Assembly: GCA_037102815.1 (NCBI GenBank)
Contig: BTPP01000005.1
Span: forward strand, 2,232,001 to 2,296,000
Reading direction: 5' to 3'
DNA length: 64,000 bases
Origin: Neurospora intermedia
Taxonomy: Eukaryota; Ascomycota; Sordariomycetes; Sordariales; Sordariaceae
Part shown: positions 33,632-43,402 of the stretch, piece after piece
How the letters are laid out: each line of letters begins with the position of its first letter
Position numbering within the stretch: the stretch's first letter is position 1
Notes under the pieces: model-generated
What the model saw: only the letters and a program-made list of their open reading frames with translations
Database searches by the model: none
Told to the model about the DNA's origin: nothing
Made by a program: the position numbers and the translations under genes

Positions 33632-35950
33632 ATGGCCGCTAATCACTCGTTTAACGTTTTCACCACCTTCGTTCTCTTCTTTTTTGTATTAACCTTCTTA
33701 ATATCTCCAAGCAGTGCCTTGGAGGACGGCCGCCATGTTGAAGCAGGGCATGAGGCGCCACAGATGTGGACCGAGGGAAGAGGGATAGAAGAAGCTGTGG
33801 AACATGAGAAAAGCAACAATCGCGATGTCGCCCAGAAAAGCATACATGTCGACGCAGCGACGAATCTCCTCTCACCACCACCGCCGCCACCATCAACAAT
33901 TACAATAACCATAACCACCATCTCACTCTTCACCTCAACCATAACCCCACCACCCTCCCTCCTCCATGTCCAACACCGCCGCCAAGGCCCCGGCCCAGAC
34001 AACGACAACGACAATGACAACGCTGTCGCCGACCTGCAATCCCAAATAACCTCCCTCTCCTCCCAACTCTCCGCCCTCTCCCAAGCCTCCTCACAGTCTG
34101 GCCAACAACTCTCGCAATCGCTGCAACAAGCCTCCCAATCTCTCGCCCAGGCTTCCCAGAGGCTAAGCCAGACCGAACAGAGCTTAGCTAGCGCACGAAT
34201 CACGCAGCAGGCGGCTGAGCAGGCTAGTCGAGTGGCGACGCAAGCAGTGGCGGATCTGTCAAGACAAATGACAGAAATGAGCAGGAGTATGAGCCAGAGT
34301 GCGGAGCAGAGAGTGAGCAGGGTTAGTCAAAGCGCCGAGGAGAGGATTGGAAGGGTGATGGAGAGCATGGCTGCGGTTGCGAAGGACGATAGTAGTGGAA
34401 AGGATATGAACATGTCAGTTTTGGTGGGGACCGCGGTGGGTGGTGTGGCGGGGAGTTCGGTTTTGACGGGGTTATCGGTTGTTATGTTTATGAGGAGGAG
34501 GAGGAGGAGAGGGGATAGGGGGAGAAAAAGGGGGGGAAAAGAGGGTGGGGAGGTGGTGTATGTTGATTCTGCTCATGATGTTACAAGTGGCCCCAGCTCT
34601 CGTGACAGTAGCCGTAACAGTCGGAGCATCTCAACAAGGGAAAACACAAAAAGCTATCACAGCCCAGTCGTATGGGTAGCATCAACAAACAACCTCTCCA
34701 CCGCCGGTTCTGGCCGGACCCACGTGGCATCACGTTCGACAATGGCGACGTCAGCCATCAAGTTATCCGACTACGAAGACGAAAGCGTCTACAACGACGA
34801 CGGCGTAAATGGCGGGCTACCCTCCAGCTCGCGGGGAGGAAGTCTTATGGAGGGCAGAACAGCATTGTCACCACCACCGCCTCCAATTCCTCCGCGAGCT
34901 AGGTCTAGATCTCGGTCTGCGCCAAAAGAAGCTGCTCCTGCTCCTCCTCCAGCAGCAGCAGAAACCTTCCCGTTCGCCTCCGAAAATCCAGTTCTTCCAG
35001 CTCCCACTCCAATAACAACAGCAGCATCAGTTCTGCTTTCTCCCTTCCCGCCGCGCCCGAAGAGTGTCCGGACAGGAGTAGGCACTGGTCCAGTCAAACT
35101 CAAAGACCGCCAAAACAGCGGCGACGAGGCCATGGGGGTAGGTTATGCTGTGAGCTATAACTCAGCGATACCACCGCCACCTGTACGGGCCGCCCCACCT
35201 GCACCACCAAAGTGGGCGCCGCCTACGATACCCGGCTATGAGGATGATGCGAAGCCGTTGAGCTCCTCAGGCTTTAAGCTAGACGATCCGCCACGTCCGC
35301 CGCCGTCGGAGAAGAGGGAGGCCGGCAGCAACAACAACAACCGTAATAACAGGCTCAGTATCTTCCCCGGCCCAAGTCCTAGTCCGACGCCAAGTACGCA
35401 GGGATGGTCTTCGTCGCCGCTTAGTTCGCCGTCTACTCCCCCAGTTCCCACTGTGCCTACCGACCGTTTGGAAGCAAGTGAACATGGGATTCAACATAAA
35501 CGCGGGGGAAGTGGCGGAACAGCGGAAGAATTAGAAGGAGAGGAGGACGAAAATAGAGGACGACCTCTTCAAAAGCGACAGCAGCAGCAGCAAACCCAGA
35601 CCCGAACCCGGGCCCGGACCCGGGGCTCCTCCTCCGTAACGGGACAATCACCAAGTCCAGCTCCTACACTAGAGGCATGGCTAAAGAGGGGGATGTCCTC
35701 GACTAGAGTGCCGGTACGACGAAGGGGGACGGATACAGAAACAGGAATAGCTGGTCCAGGGGGAGCGTCGCCATCATCATCATCATCATTGCCGAGATCA
35801 GCTTCTACTTCGAATCTTGCTGCTGCTGCCGCTGCTATGAGGAGGCAGTCGTATACGGCGAGGTTGAGGGAACAGGTGCAGCAGCGGTATTTGCTGGATG
35901 CAGCAGATGATGGGGGAAGGGGGGAGGATTGGCCTATTAGACAGTCATAG
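33632..35950 (+). CDS. Predicted one-pass membrane protein with coiled-coil ectodomain, function unknown
   Basis: A single open exon encodes 772 aa; I do not recognise the family. Residues 1-29 form a clear signal peptide (hydrophobic core FVLFFFVLTFLI, then SPSSA). The exterior part has a Pro/Thr patch (about 81-108), an acidic DN repeat (about 123-130), and a Ser/Gln/Ala-rich heptad-like stretch (about 134-248) likely to form a coiled coil. One glycine-rich transmembrane helix (about 262-287) is followed at once by a stop-transfer run of Arg/Lys (288-307). The remaining 460 or so residues are disordered and rich in Pro, Ser and Arg, with proline tracts such as LSPPPPPIPPRARS that could bind SH3 or WW domains. 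The layout resembles a cell-surface sensor or scaffold, but that is inference. Undetected introns are possible. Confidence 0.7.
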   Translation: MAANHSFNVFTTFVLFFFVLTFLISPSSALEDGRHVEAGHEAPQMWTEGRGIEEAVEHEKSNNRDVAQKSIHVDAATNLLSPPPPPPSTITITITTISLFTSTITPPPSLLHVQHRRQGPGPDNDNDNDNAVADLQSQITSLSSQLSALSQASSQSGQQLSQSLQQASQSLAQASQRLSQTEQSLASARITQQAAEQASRVATQAVADLSRQMTEMSRSMSQSAEQRVSRVSQSAEERIGRVMESMAAVAKDDSSGKDMNMSVLVGTAVGGVAGSSVLTGLSVVMFMRRRRRRGDRGRKRGGKEGGEVVYVDSAHDVTSGPSSRDSSRNSRSISTRENTKSYHSPVVWVASTNNLSTAGSGRTHVASRSTMATSAIKLSDYEDESVYNDDGVNGGLPSSSRGGSLMEGRTALSPPPPPIPPRARSRSRSAPKEAAPAPPPAAAETFPFASENPVLPAPTPITTAASVLLSPFPPRPKSVRTGVGTGPVKLKDRQNSGDEAMGVGYAVSYNSAIPPPPVRAAPPAPPKWAPPTIPGYEDDAKPLSSSGFKLDDPPRPPPSEKREAGSNNNNRNNRLSIFPGPSPSPTPSTQGWSSSPLSSPSTPPVPTVPTDRLEASEHGIQHKRGGSGGTAEELEGEEDENRGRPLQKRQQQQQTQTRTRARTRGSSSVTGQSPSPAPTLEAWLKRGMSSTRVPVRRRGTDTETGIAGPGGASPSSSSSLPRSASTSNLAAAAAAMRRQSYTARLREQVQQRYLLDAADDGGRGEDWPIRQS

Positions 35951-36080
35951 ACTCATAGTGTAGACTCATCATGTATGGGTAGAGAGAAGAAGAAGAAGAA
36001 ATGGAATTTACTGTCGAGGAAAGGAGAGATTATGTGGTACTTGTTGATTGGTGATTATGGGTGACTAAACTGACGCAACT

Positions 36081-36121
<41 letters not shown>

Positions 36122-36457
36122 AATAACGGACAAATATTTTTGTTTCTGTATTGCTATTGCTTGGAGAAGACTGAAGGAGCTGTCCCGAAAGGGGGGATGC
36201 ATGTTCGCTTACGTACCTCTAGTGCAGTTTTGCACGGTATCTTTACTTCCAATGCACCGCATAATTTGCCCTGGTGATACATATTCGTGCACATAAACTT
36301 TTGGAATGAAGCCAGTCTTAAGAGTGTCTAGGTGACTCTCTGTTAAGGAAGTTGTTAGGCAAGTTAGTATTGTGAATGGTGAGAAAGAAGCTCAGGCCGC
36401 TTTTTGAAAAGACTTGATGGGTACAGGGTTTATGCCCAAACTTCAACAAACAACATC
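35951..36457. other. Intergenic region with poly(T) tract, upstream of the tRNA gene
   Basis: No coding sequence is supported. It carries the 3' UTR of the 772-aa gene and a 38-nt T tract. Confidence 0.6.
36082..36119. repeat. Poly(T) tract, 38 nt
   Basis: This is an uninterrupted run of 38 T about 130 bp after the stop codon of the 772-aa gene. No element boundaries or target-site duplications are visible around it. Confidence 0.9.
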
Positions 36458-36531
36458 GGTCCGATGGTGTAGTTGGTTATCACGTCAGTCTAACACACTG
36501 AAGGTCCCCAGATCGAGCCTGGGTCGGATCA
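36458..36531 (+). tRNA. tRNA-Val (anticodon AAC)
   Basis: A 74-nt cloverleaf can be folded without gaps. The 7-bp acceptor stem is GGTCCGA with TCGGATC (one G-T pair) and discriminator A. The anticodon stem TCAGT/ACTGA encloses loop CTAACAC, with anticodon AAC at 36492-36494, read as IAC for valine. The variable loop has 5 nt. The T stem CCCAG/CTGGG encloses loop ATCGAGC. Position 54 is therefore A, not the near-universal T. There is no intron. CCA is not encoded, as expected in eukaryotes. A T-rich terminator follows. Confidence 0.95.
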
Positions 36532-36922
36532 TTCTTCTTTTGCTTTTTTTTCTTTCTCTCGCATTCGCCCTTTCCTATACTCACAGTCTTGGTTCATTCT
36601 CCTTTTCTGTTTCTCTCCTACTTGTCAGTTCCCTCGTCACCCTTTGGCTCCCGCATCTACGAAGCACAGTTAGCATATTGGCAGAATACGCTCTCTTGAT
36701 TGCGGACGTGATATCGATCCTGCTCAATGAAAATTGAGACACCCGCTACCGAGTTTCTTGCTCATTTCACGTAACACGCAAGAGGCATCGCGCTTGTTCT
36801 CAAGTTATGGAATTGTCCAGATCGGAAAAGGCAACATTATAGAAGAAACATATGACTTTAAACAACAACCATCGCCAAACCAACCCCCACCTCCCTCATC
36901 ATCATCCCACCTTCAAACCCTC
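36532..36922. other. Short intergenic region after the tRNA gene
   Basis: It contains the pol III terminator and then nothing recognisable up to the stop codon of the DUF3824-type gene on the opposite strand. Confidence 0.6.
36538..36551 (+). terminator. RNA polymerase III terminator of tRNA-Val
   Basis: Four T residues at 36538-36541, then eight T at 36544-36551, start 7 nt after the tRNA 3' end. This is the standard pol III stop signal. Confidence 0.8.
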
Positions 36923-38320
36923 TCAACGTCCTCCCCTAACCGTCGTCGTCGTCCCCCCTCTTCTCCTCGACCCAGCCCCATAAGCACTCCCCGCACTCCC
37001 ATAATACCCCTCATCATCATCATCATCATCCGAATACGCCGGCGTATCCAAACTACTACTACCTCCTCTACTAGTACCACCACCATGTCGACTTCTACTC
37101 CTCCTTCTTCTATCCCTAATATCATACCTACCATCATCATCATCCAAATCCCGATCCCGATCCCGATACCCCCCTCCTCCCCGTTCCTTCGCTCTCTTCT
37201 TCTCTTCTTCTTCTTCTTCTTCTTCTTCTCCCGCCTTCTTCTTCTTCTTTTCTTCCAACTTCTTCTCCAACACATTCGCCCCCAACCCCCCGACAGCAGC
37301 ACCGACAATAGTGGAAATCAGCGCCGCCGCTTTACGCTCTCTTTCTTCTTCTTCTTTTTGGCTCTTCCTGTTGCTCCTGGAACTGCTGATGCTGTGACCG
37401 TCGTGGTGGGACTTCTTGCCATTGTGAGAAGACGATTTATTACGTGCGTGCTTCTCAGTTGCTTCGCGCGCTGCTAGTCCGCCGACGATGGCGCCTAGGA
37501 CGCCGACGCCCAAGGCGGTGGTGGAGGGGGAAAAAGTAGAGGAGTAGAGGTCTTTGGCTTTGCGGAGGGGTGCTGCTGCTGCTGCTGCTGCTGGGCTGGG
37601 GGAGCGGCGGGAGTGAGAACGAGAGCGGCGGGATGAAGGGGAGCGTCGTCGACGGGAAGAGCGGGGGTAGTCTGACTCGTCGTCTGTGGTGTAGATGCTG
37701 CGAGCGCCGCGGGAGCGGGAGCGAGAGCGAGACAGGCCACGGCTGATACGGCTGTCTCGACTGGGAGAGCGAGGCCGACGGGCGTCGGTGACGGCGAGGG
37801 CTTGGACGGCTCGTTCGGGATCACGCAGTTCTGGGCCGCCGTAGATTTTGGTCTCGCGGACGATGTGCCGCTCGCGAGTACCGGGCGCTGCCGAAGGGGC
37901 TGAAGTTAGGCTTGGGCCGCGGGACCGGCTTCTGCTCCTGCTGACGCTGATGGTTCGCGCTGCGATGGGGGGATTGGTACCAATGCCGGAGCTGCGCTCC
38001 CAGGAACGGTCTCTTCCCCGGAGCGGAGTGCCATTTCGGTCTCGGCCGTCGTCGTAGACGTACCCTCCGGGCCCTGGCCCCGCTCCGGTGCGGTAAGAGA
38101 TAGGAGGAGAAAGTGGTGGGGAGGGAACGGGTGGTGGTGCTGGGTGTGCTGTTGCTGTTGATGGGATGGCACCACTGGCGTACGGACGAGGAGCCCGGCC
38201 GGGGCCAGAGATGAAATCGGGGGAGTAATCTCTGTCGCGACTGGAGTGATGAGAGCGGGTTGGAGAGGGACCGCGGCCGCGGCGGGCACGCGCGTCTTGT
38301 TCGTCCATGAAGCGGACCAT
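36923..38320 (-). CDS. SR-rich protein with glycine-zipper segments (DUF3824 type)
   Basis: A single exon encodes 465 aa from the first ATG (MVRFMDEQDARARRGRG). The composition resembles fungal DUF3824 proteins, whose function is not known. Ser-Arg dipeptide blocks lie at about 127-134, 198-206 and 223-240. Between and after them sit two short hydrophobic glycine-zipper segments, ALGVGVLGAIVGGLAAREA (269-287) and ALISTIVGAAVGGLGANVLE (333-352), each able to make a membrane hairpin or an oligomer interface. A Lys/Glu charged stretch (354-380), an Asp run (431-436) and an Arg-rich tail follow. Arg-Ser repeats could be phosphorylated or bind RNA, but no RNA-binding domain is seen. The antisense frame over the same DNA is open because of repetitive codons and is not counted as a gene. 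Confidence 0.75.
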   Translation of the reverse strand: MVRFMDEQDARARRGRGPSPTRSHHSSRDRDYSPDFISGPGRAPRPYASGAIPSTATAHPAPPPVPSPPLSPPISYRTGAGPGPGGYVYDDGRDRNGTPLRGRDRSWERSSGIGTNPPIAARTISVSRSRSRSRGPSLTSAPSAAPGTRERHIVRETKIYGGPELRDPERAVQALAVTDARRPRSPSRDSRISRGLSRSRSRSRGARSIYTTDDESDYPRSSRRRRSPSSRRSRSHSRRSPSPAAAAAAAPLRKAKDLYSSTFSPSTTALGVGVLGAIVGGLAAREATEKHARNKSSSHNGKKSHHDGHSISSSRSNRKSQKEEEERERKAAALISTIVGAAVGGLGANVLEKKLEEKKKKKAGEEEEEEEEEKKRAKERGGGGYRDRDRDLDDDDGRYDIRDRRRRSRSRHGGGTSRGGSSSLDTPAYSDDDDDDEGYYGSAGSAYGAGSRRRGGTTTTVRGGR

Positions 38321-40177
38321 GTTTGAGTTGTTGTGATGAAAGATTTGTTGTGTTGCGATGTGAAGATTCCAAGAATCGAGTTGTGTGTGTCTGATGCCGT
38401 CCGTTTATTAACGGCGACCTGACGGGCTTGACCACGAGCTGGTATAAGTACCCTCAATCTCTTCTCTTCTTCAGCTTGGAAACGTCCAGTTCGTATAACC
38501 TCCTTGCCAACGAGGAAAGTCGTCAACGTCCAACCTTAAAGTCGTGTGATGTCGAACCTCGGAAACTAGAGACCGACCCTTTTGCCCTCTTGCTGTCGAG
38601 GCCTTTCACTTTTGCCCTCGCCTGGATAATGCCGAGGTGTTTGATAAATCAATTTCCCGAGCGCTGTGTGATGATACACGCAAAGGACGTTCGGACTGAG
38701 CTTCTAGTGTGGTTCCGCGGCTTTCTTCCTTTGCCTTGTGTTTGTGTAATGATAAGCCTCTTTTGACTACCGAAGTAACGGATACGGACTGCCAAGGCAA
38801 GAAAAGGCGAGAAGAAGTGGTGATGTGACCTCGGTTGGTATTGCCGTTGTTGGTGATTGTGGCAAGTAGGTTAAGTTAACTCAAATCGAGATTTTCTAGC
38901 CAAGAAAAAGGGAAACAAAAGCGAGTTGATCAAGAAGGAAAGGCCGGCATATGTAGGTATGGAATACGAACTCCCGGTGACGACGGTGATGCTTGCCCGA
39001 TGATATTCAGGGCCTTGGTGTAAGTGACGGCCTAACGGGGCCCCACAAGCCGAACGATGAACCCCCCTCCCAAAAAGAAAAAGTGACTGCAAAAAAATCA
39101 GGGAACTTCCACTTGGACGGAGCCCAAACGCCGGCTCTTTCGGGAATTTACCAGTTGAAAGGGCACGAGGCCTTCGTAAAGCAAATTGAACAAGCTTCGT
39201 GAATGATGGAGGACTGTTCCAAAATAGTCGAGGGAGACAAACCATGAGACCCTTAAAGAAGAGACAATAAAAAGAGGAACAGGACGGGAAGATCTATCCA
39301 CCTGATGATCAACAGTGAAAACAGCAGATTGTCTTTCCTTGCGAAGCTCACATCCCGTCCAAAGCGGAATGGAATGAATGGCTGTTGCCCAGCTTTGCTC
39401 TCAGCTGTCCAGCCAGCCAGCCAGCTCCCCAGCCAGCCAGCCAGCTCCATGCCCAGCCATCTTTTTACCGTACCCAAGCAGAGCCCAACCAAATCCACAC
39501 TTGGTCACAATGTCATGAAAAAAGAATATCACTTATCTCTTCTCGAATCTTGTTGTTGTGCTGGTCCTATGCATTGTTACAGCATCAGCCTTAACTGGGG
39601 GGTCGCTGTCGTCCCACTGCAGAAGCCGACCGTGATTGGCGGAGACGGCGAAACCATTCCATATGATGTCACTGTCGCCAACCATTCAGGATCGTGAAAT
39701 TCTTGGGATGTCGGGGACAACAAGCGGTGATACCCTGCCGATACCTGCGTTTCACAAAGCTGTCCGTGGGCGTCGATCTTCACCTTGTTGCTGACCTCGG
39801 TGAAGACCGAGTGCAATCTTTGAATTCAAGAGACTTACACAGCTGTAATTGAACAAAACCAAGGGCTTTCCAGCACTCGCCGGTTGGTGGTAAAATTCTC
39901 GTTTGATTGTTCCTTATTACCCAAGAAAGGTGAGGTATCTACCAGAAAAGTTCATCTCGAGACATCCTACGATTAACAAGGCCTGGATTTTCTTTTCTCT
40001 TCCTTGCCTTTCCGTCTCCCTAAAGTAGCTTTTGTCTGTCCGACCGGCCCAGCCTAGCCCATCCATCACCCATATGTTCATTTGCGTCTGTTACTTTTTC
40101 TGGCCCCATCGCTGCCATGTCGTAATCATCCATTCACTCCAAAATAGCCATGTAGACTACCTGGTGAGCAAAATCAT
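38321..40177. other. Intergenic region (5' flank of the DUF3824-type gene, 3' flank of the rgp1-like gene)
   Basis: About 1.86 kb without a supported gene. A CCAG tetranucleotide repeat lies at 39411-39446. Short ORFs have no recognisable domain and conflict between frames. Confidence 0.5.
39411..39446. repeat. CCAG tetranucleotide repeat
   Basis: Two blocks of tandem CCAG units are separated by a few bases (ccagctcc). It is a simple repeat in non-coding DNA. Confidence 0.8.
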
Positions 40178-43100
40178 TCACACAGGTAACCCCTCTTCCG
40201 TAGCTTCATCCCTCTCCAACTTCTCCAGCCCCGTACCAACAGCACCATATATCTTCAACGGTACTGCGACCTCGAAGCTCTCGCAGATGAGATTCTCCGC
40301 CGCCACCAAAATCAAACCACCTCTATCATCCCTCGAAATCTCCTCCAACAAGGGATGCGGTTGTTGCTGCTGCTGTTGCATAGCATTCCTCTGTCTTTCC
40401 CGTTCGCGTTCAGAGATGGTCTGGTTCTTGCGCAACATAGGCGGCCTGCTTCTGCTTTTCTGATTTCCCCCTTCAGCAGCGCTGCCATTGGGTTTCACTA
40501 GCCTCGTTTCCCTTTCTTCTTCCTCTTTTCCTTGACTACCCTTGTGCGCTTCATACGCTTCTTCTTCTTCTTCATCCTCCTCTTCAATAACTCCATTCCT
40601 CTCCGCCTCTTCGTCACTAACAATGTCATATTCCTCGTCTCCGATATTAGTTATCCCCAACCCCATCATCCCTTGCCCCTGCCCCTGCGCCTGTCCCAGC
40701 ATCTGTGACTGTCCCATTCTCTCTAATGCCTCTGCGCTTGCCACCACGAACTCCACCCTAAGCTTCCACTCCAAACTGACTCCGCTCGTTACAAACTCGG
40801 GCGTGGCTGTGGCGGGAATCGTTGGCGTGAATACCACCCTCTTGGCGAACATGGTCGCTTCACTGCTGCTTACCAGCACCTTTCTCGTTACGCGGTGTAC
40901 ACTCGCTTCACTTCTCAGCGCCAGGCTGGAATCTACCCGCTCGGCTGTCTCCAAAGCAACGTGCACAGCATAGCAAGGGATCTCGGCGTCTTCAAAGTCA
41001 ATGGCCATGGTGATCTGCTCGCCTAATCGGTAAGCGGGGCGGGCGAGCATGACGACGGCGACACGGCGACCGTTGCGGGCGATTTCGAAGCGGTTAGTGG
41101 ATTGGTTGGAGTAGTGGGAGGCTATGTTGGAGCGGAGAATGGCCAGGTCGATGGCCTCTTTTGCGGTGAGAGCGGGCATGTGCGTTTGCGGGCCGAACGG
41201 ATTAAAGTGCGAGGACGTGTTAGAGTTGAGGGAGTAGCTGGATTGTCGACGGGAGGGAGGGCCGCTAGCTGTTGGACTGAGAAGGCCAGGCGCGCGAGCG
41301 CCGTTTTGGAGTTGGAGGGAGCGGGAGGAGAGAAGCTCGTCAACATAGGAGAGAAAGGAGTCTTCGTTGGCGGCGGGTTTGTCTCCCAATAGTTTTTGTC
41401 GTGCTTGTTGTGGTTGTTGCTGGTGATTATGATTATTTAAGGTAGTGGTAGATGCTGTGTTTGTATTATCAATGGTCTTGACCCGCGCCTGGTCTCGCAG
41501 GATGATATAGGGCGCCATCAGGTCGTGACCTAGGATTTCGCCGTGGCTGTTGACGCTTCCAAGCACGCGGAACGGAACGTCCACAGACTTGACGTGCTTA
41601 TCCTTTGCGCCTCCCGGCCTTTGCGTGCCAATGACGAGGCTGTATGATATCTTCATCGCCTTGCCGCGATGCGTTGGTGGTAGCCCCTTGGGCAATTTGA
41701 ACGAATATTCAAACGTCTTGCTTTCCCCGGGTGCTAGCTGCAGGTCGACGAAAAGAATCGACTGGGGTGTTGACAACAGGGGGATCGACTTTGAGCTGGC
41801 AATGCCGCGCATCTCTTTGATGGTGCTGAGTTCTCCTCCGCCTAGAAGCTCGCCAATGGAGCTCGTGATACTGCCCCAACCGAAGCCCCTCAGTAAGCCG
41901 CTATCGCGCTTCGTAGTTTCCACACCGATGACGCCGCCACCATGGCCACCCACCACCGCTTTCCGCTTCACTTGCTCAAATGGGCCGAGGTTTACCAAAG
42001 AGCCATCAAGGGTAAATGAACCCTGGATTTGCGCATATCCCATCATCAACGTTTCTGGCATCTTTGCCGTACTTGGGGAGAAACTGGACGGCCGCCTGCT
42101 GTGGCCCGATCGCCCACCAGCCATCCTCAGCGGCTGTGGTTGGACGTACTCGGATGCCAGGGTCTCGGAAGAGTAATTGCTCATTGAGTAAAACTCGCCA
42201 CTACTCCTTGGTGTGCCGCCAATGCTGGTTGTTGAAAGGATACGTGCCGATGGTATCGCACCATGTTCGTTGATGGTGGGGATAGGGTCTCTTGATCGCA
42301 TCGGGAGAGACCTGACGGATTCGCCAGCGACCGAGTATGTTGGGCTCATGATGTTGTCTTCATGTATGGGCCCCGCCGGACTGCCTCCGTGGACAACATC
42401 GGGCGAAGAAGAGGATTTGGTGAATGGGAACCTGAACTCGGTGTTCTGCTCGGCTCTAGGAGAAGCCTTGGGAGAGGGGGACGTTGCCCATGGGAAGATG
42501 TTTCGTGTTCGTTCGGAAGGAGTCAGAGGGCCTTCGGTCGGGCTGTGTAGTGTATTCCGGTTGGGAGGGTAAGAGGCATGGAAAAGGGGTGATGGCTGCT
42601 GAGAGGTCTGCACTTTTGGGTGTGTAGCTGTATGGGGGCGAGGTAGATAGTCAGGCGTCTGTTCAGTGGTGGCGTCACGTAAGAAAGACGGGGTCTTGCC
42701 AGACTTGGGCCCGCCAAAGAAAGGAAGACGGGAGTTGATCTGCAAACTCGAAGCTCGGGCATGACCCCTCGCTGGTCGCTGGGACTTGGCGGGGGACGAA
42801 TTGAGGTCCGGAACCTCGTCCATGGCCTTTGTAGAGCCCAGTGACACGATGGACACCGACCTCTTGTGTCCGTGGCCATTGCCGCCATTGCTCCGGGCGG
42901 AGGAGCTCGAGGGAGGACCAGCGCGGGAGCTGCTGCTGGAGGCGGGATTCTGGATGGGTGACCAGGGTATGGAGCTGTCTCGGGCGCGGGAAGTGGCAGC
43001 AGCGGATGGAACTGTCAAGGAAAGGGTGGACCGATGGCCGTGACCGCGTCCGCGCACCGAGGGCGGCGGCGCCAGGCCGTCAGCGTGGCCCTTGGTACGG

Positions 43101-43402
43101 CCATTTCCTCCTTGTGTAGCAACTGACGACGACGACGACTGAACAGGGTGACCGGGGCCGAGAGGGGATGGCTGGCGCATTCGTTGCTCGGCAGCGGCAC
43201 CTAGATGTCTCGGAGAAGGATGGGGATTCTTTGTGGGGGTGGTCGGCGGGGGCCCGGGAGGTCGTGCGACGTTCTTGAAGGTGATTGTGCACTTGACTTC
43301 CTCTCCGGCGAAGACGACATGGTCCTGCCAGCGGACAAAGACGCGGATGTTGCTGTTGCTGTTGGCGGCTGCGGCGGCGGCGGCGTCTGCTGAAGGCGAC
43401 AT
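40178..43402 (-). CDS. rgp1: RGP1-like subunit of the Rab6/Ypt6 guanine nucleotide exchange factor
   Basis: A single exon encodes 1,074 aa. Rgp1 pairs with Ric1 to activate the Golgi GTPase Ypt6/Rab6, which controls endosome-to-Golgi traffic. The N-terminal arrestin-like strand is clear (IRVFVRWQDHVVFAGEEVKC, from about residue 19), followed by a break rich in Ser, Pro and Gly (about 45-450). The arrestin-like core resumes with IQGSFTLDGSLVNL, then FVDLQLAPGESKTFEYSFKL and KISYSLVIGTQRPGG, and later YRLGEQITMAIDFEDAEIPC. The C-terminus has an acidic Glu run and a glutamine run before a last conserved strand (LICESFEVAVPLKIYG). Yeast Rgp1 is about 660 aa, so the excess is mostly disordered insertion. 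The start follows the single ATG of the frame. Confidence 0.85.
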   Translation of the reverse strand: MSPSADAAAAAAANSNSNIRVFVRWQDHVVFAGEEVKCTITFKNVARPPGPPPTTPTKNPHPSPRHLGAAAEQRMRQPSPLGPGHPVQSSSSSVATQGGNGRTKGHADGLAPPPSVRGRGHGHRSTLSLTVPSAAATSRARDSSIPWSPIQNPASSSSSRAGPPSSSSARSNGGNGHGHKRSVSIVSLGSTKAMDEVPDLNSSPAKSQRPARGHARASSLQINSRLPFFGGPKSGKTPSFLRDATTEQTPDYLPRPHTATHPKVQTSQQPSPLFHASYPPNRNTLHSPTEGPLTPSERTRNIFPWATSPSPKASPRAEQNTEFRFPFTKSSSSPDVVHGGSPAGPIHEDNIMSPTYSVAGESVRSLPMRSRDPIPTINEHGAIPSARILSTTSIGGTPRSSGEFYSMSNYSSETLASEYVQPQPLRMAGGRSGHSRRPSSFSPSTAKMPETLMMGYAQIQGSFTLDGSLVNLGPFEQVKRKAVVGGHGGGVIGVETTKRDSGLLRGFGWGSITSSIGELLGGGELSTIKEMRGIASSKSIPLLSTPQSILFVDLQLAPGESKTFEYSFKLPKGLPPTHRGKAMKISYSLVIGTQRPGGAKDKHVKSVDVPFRVLGSVNSHGEILGHDLMAPYIILRDQARVKTIDNTNTASTTTLNNHNHQQQPQQARQKLLGDKPAANEDSFLSYVDELLSSRSLQLQNGARAPGLLSPTASGPPSRRQSSYSLNSNTSSHFNPFGPQTHMPALTAKEAIDLAILRSNIASHYSNQSTNRFEIARNGRRVAVVMLARPAYRLGEQITMAIDFEDAEIPCYAVHVALETAERVDSSLALRSEASVHRVTRKVLVSSSEATMFAKRVVFTPTIPATATPEFVTSGVSLEWKLRVEFVVASAEALERMGQSQMLGQAQGQGQGMMGLGITNIGDEEYDIVSDEEAERNGVIEEEDEEEEEAYEAHKGSQGKEEEERETRLVKPNGSAAEGGNQKSRSRPPMLRKNQTISERERERQRNAMQQQQQQPHPLLEEISRDDRGGLILVAAENLICESFEVAVPLKIYGAVGTGLEKLERDEATEEGLPV

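Noticed and set aside
36734-37477. A Pro/Ser/Ile-rich open frame opposite the SR-rich gene
   Set aside because: The repetitive codons of the real gene leave the complement stop-free; the translation is low-complexity only.
39305-39697. 130-codon plus-strand ORF
   Set aside because: It consists largely of the CCAG repeat and unrelated sequence; there is no conserved motif or good start.
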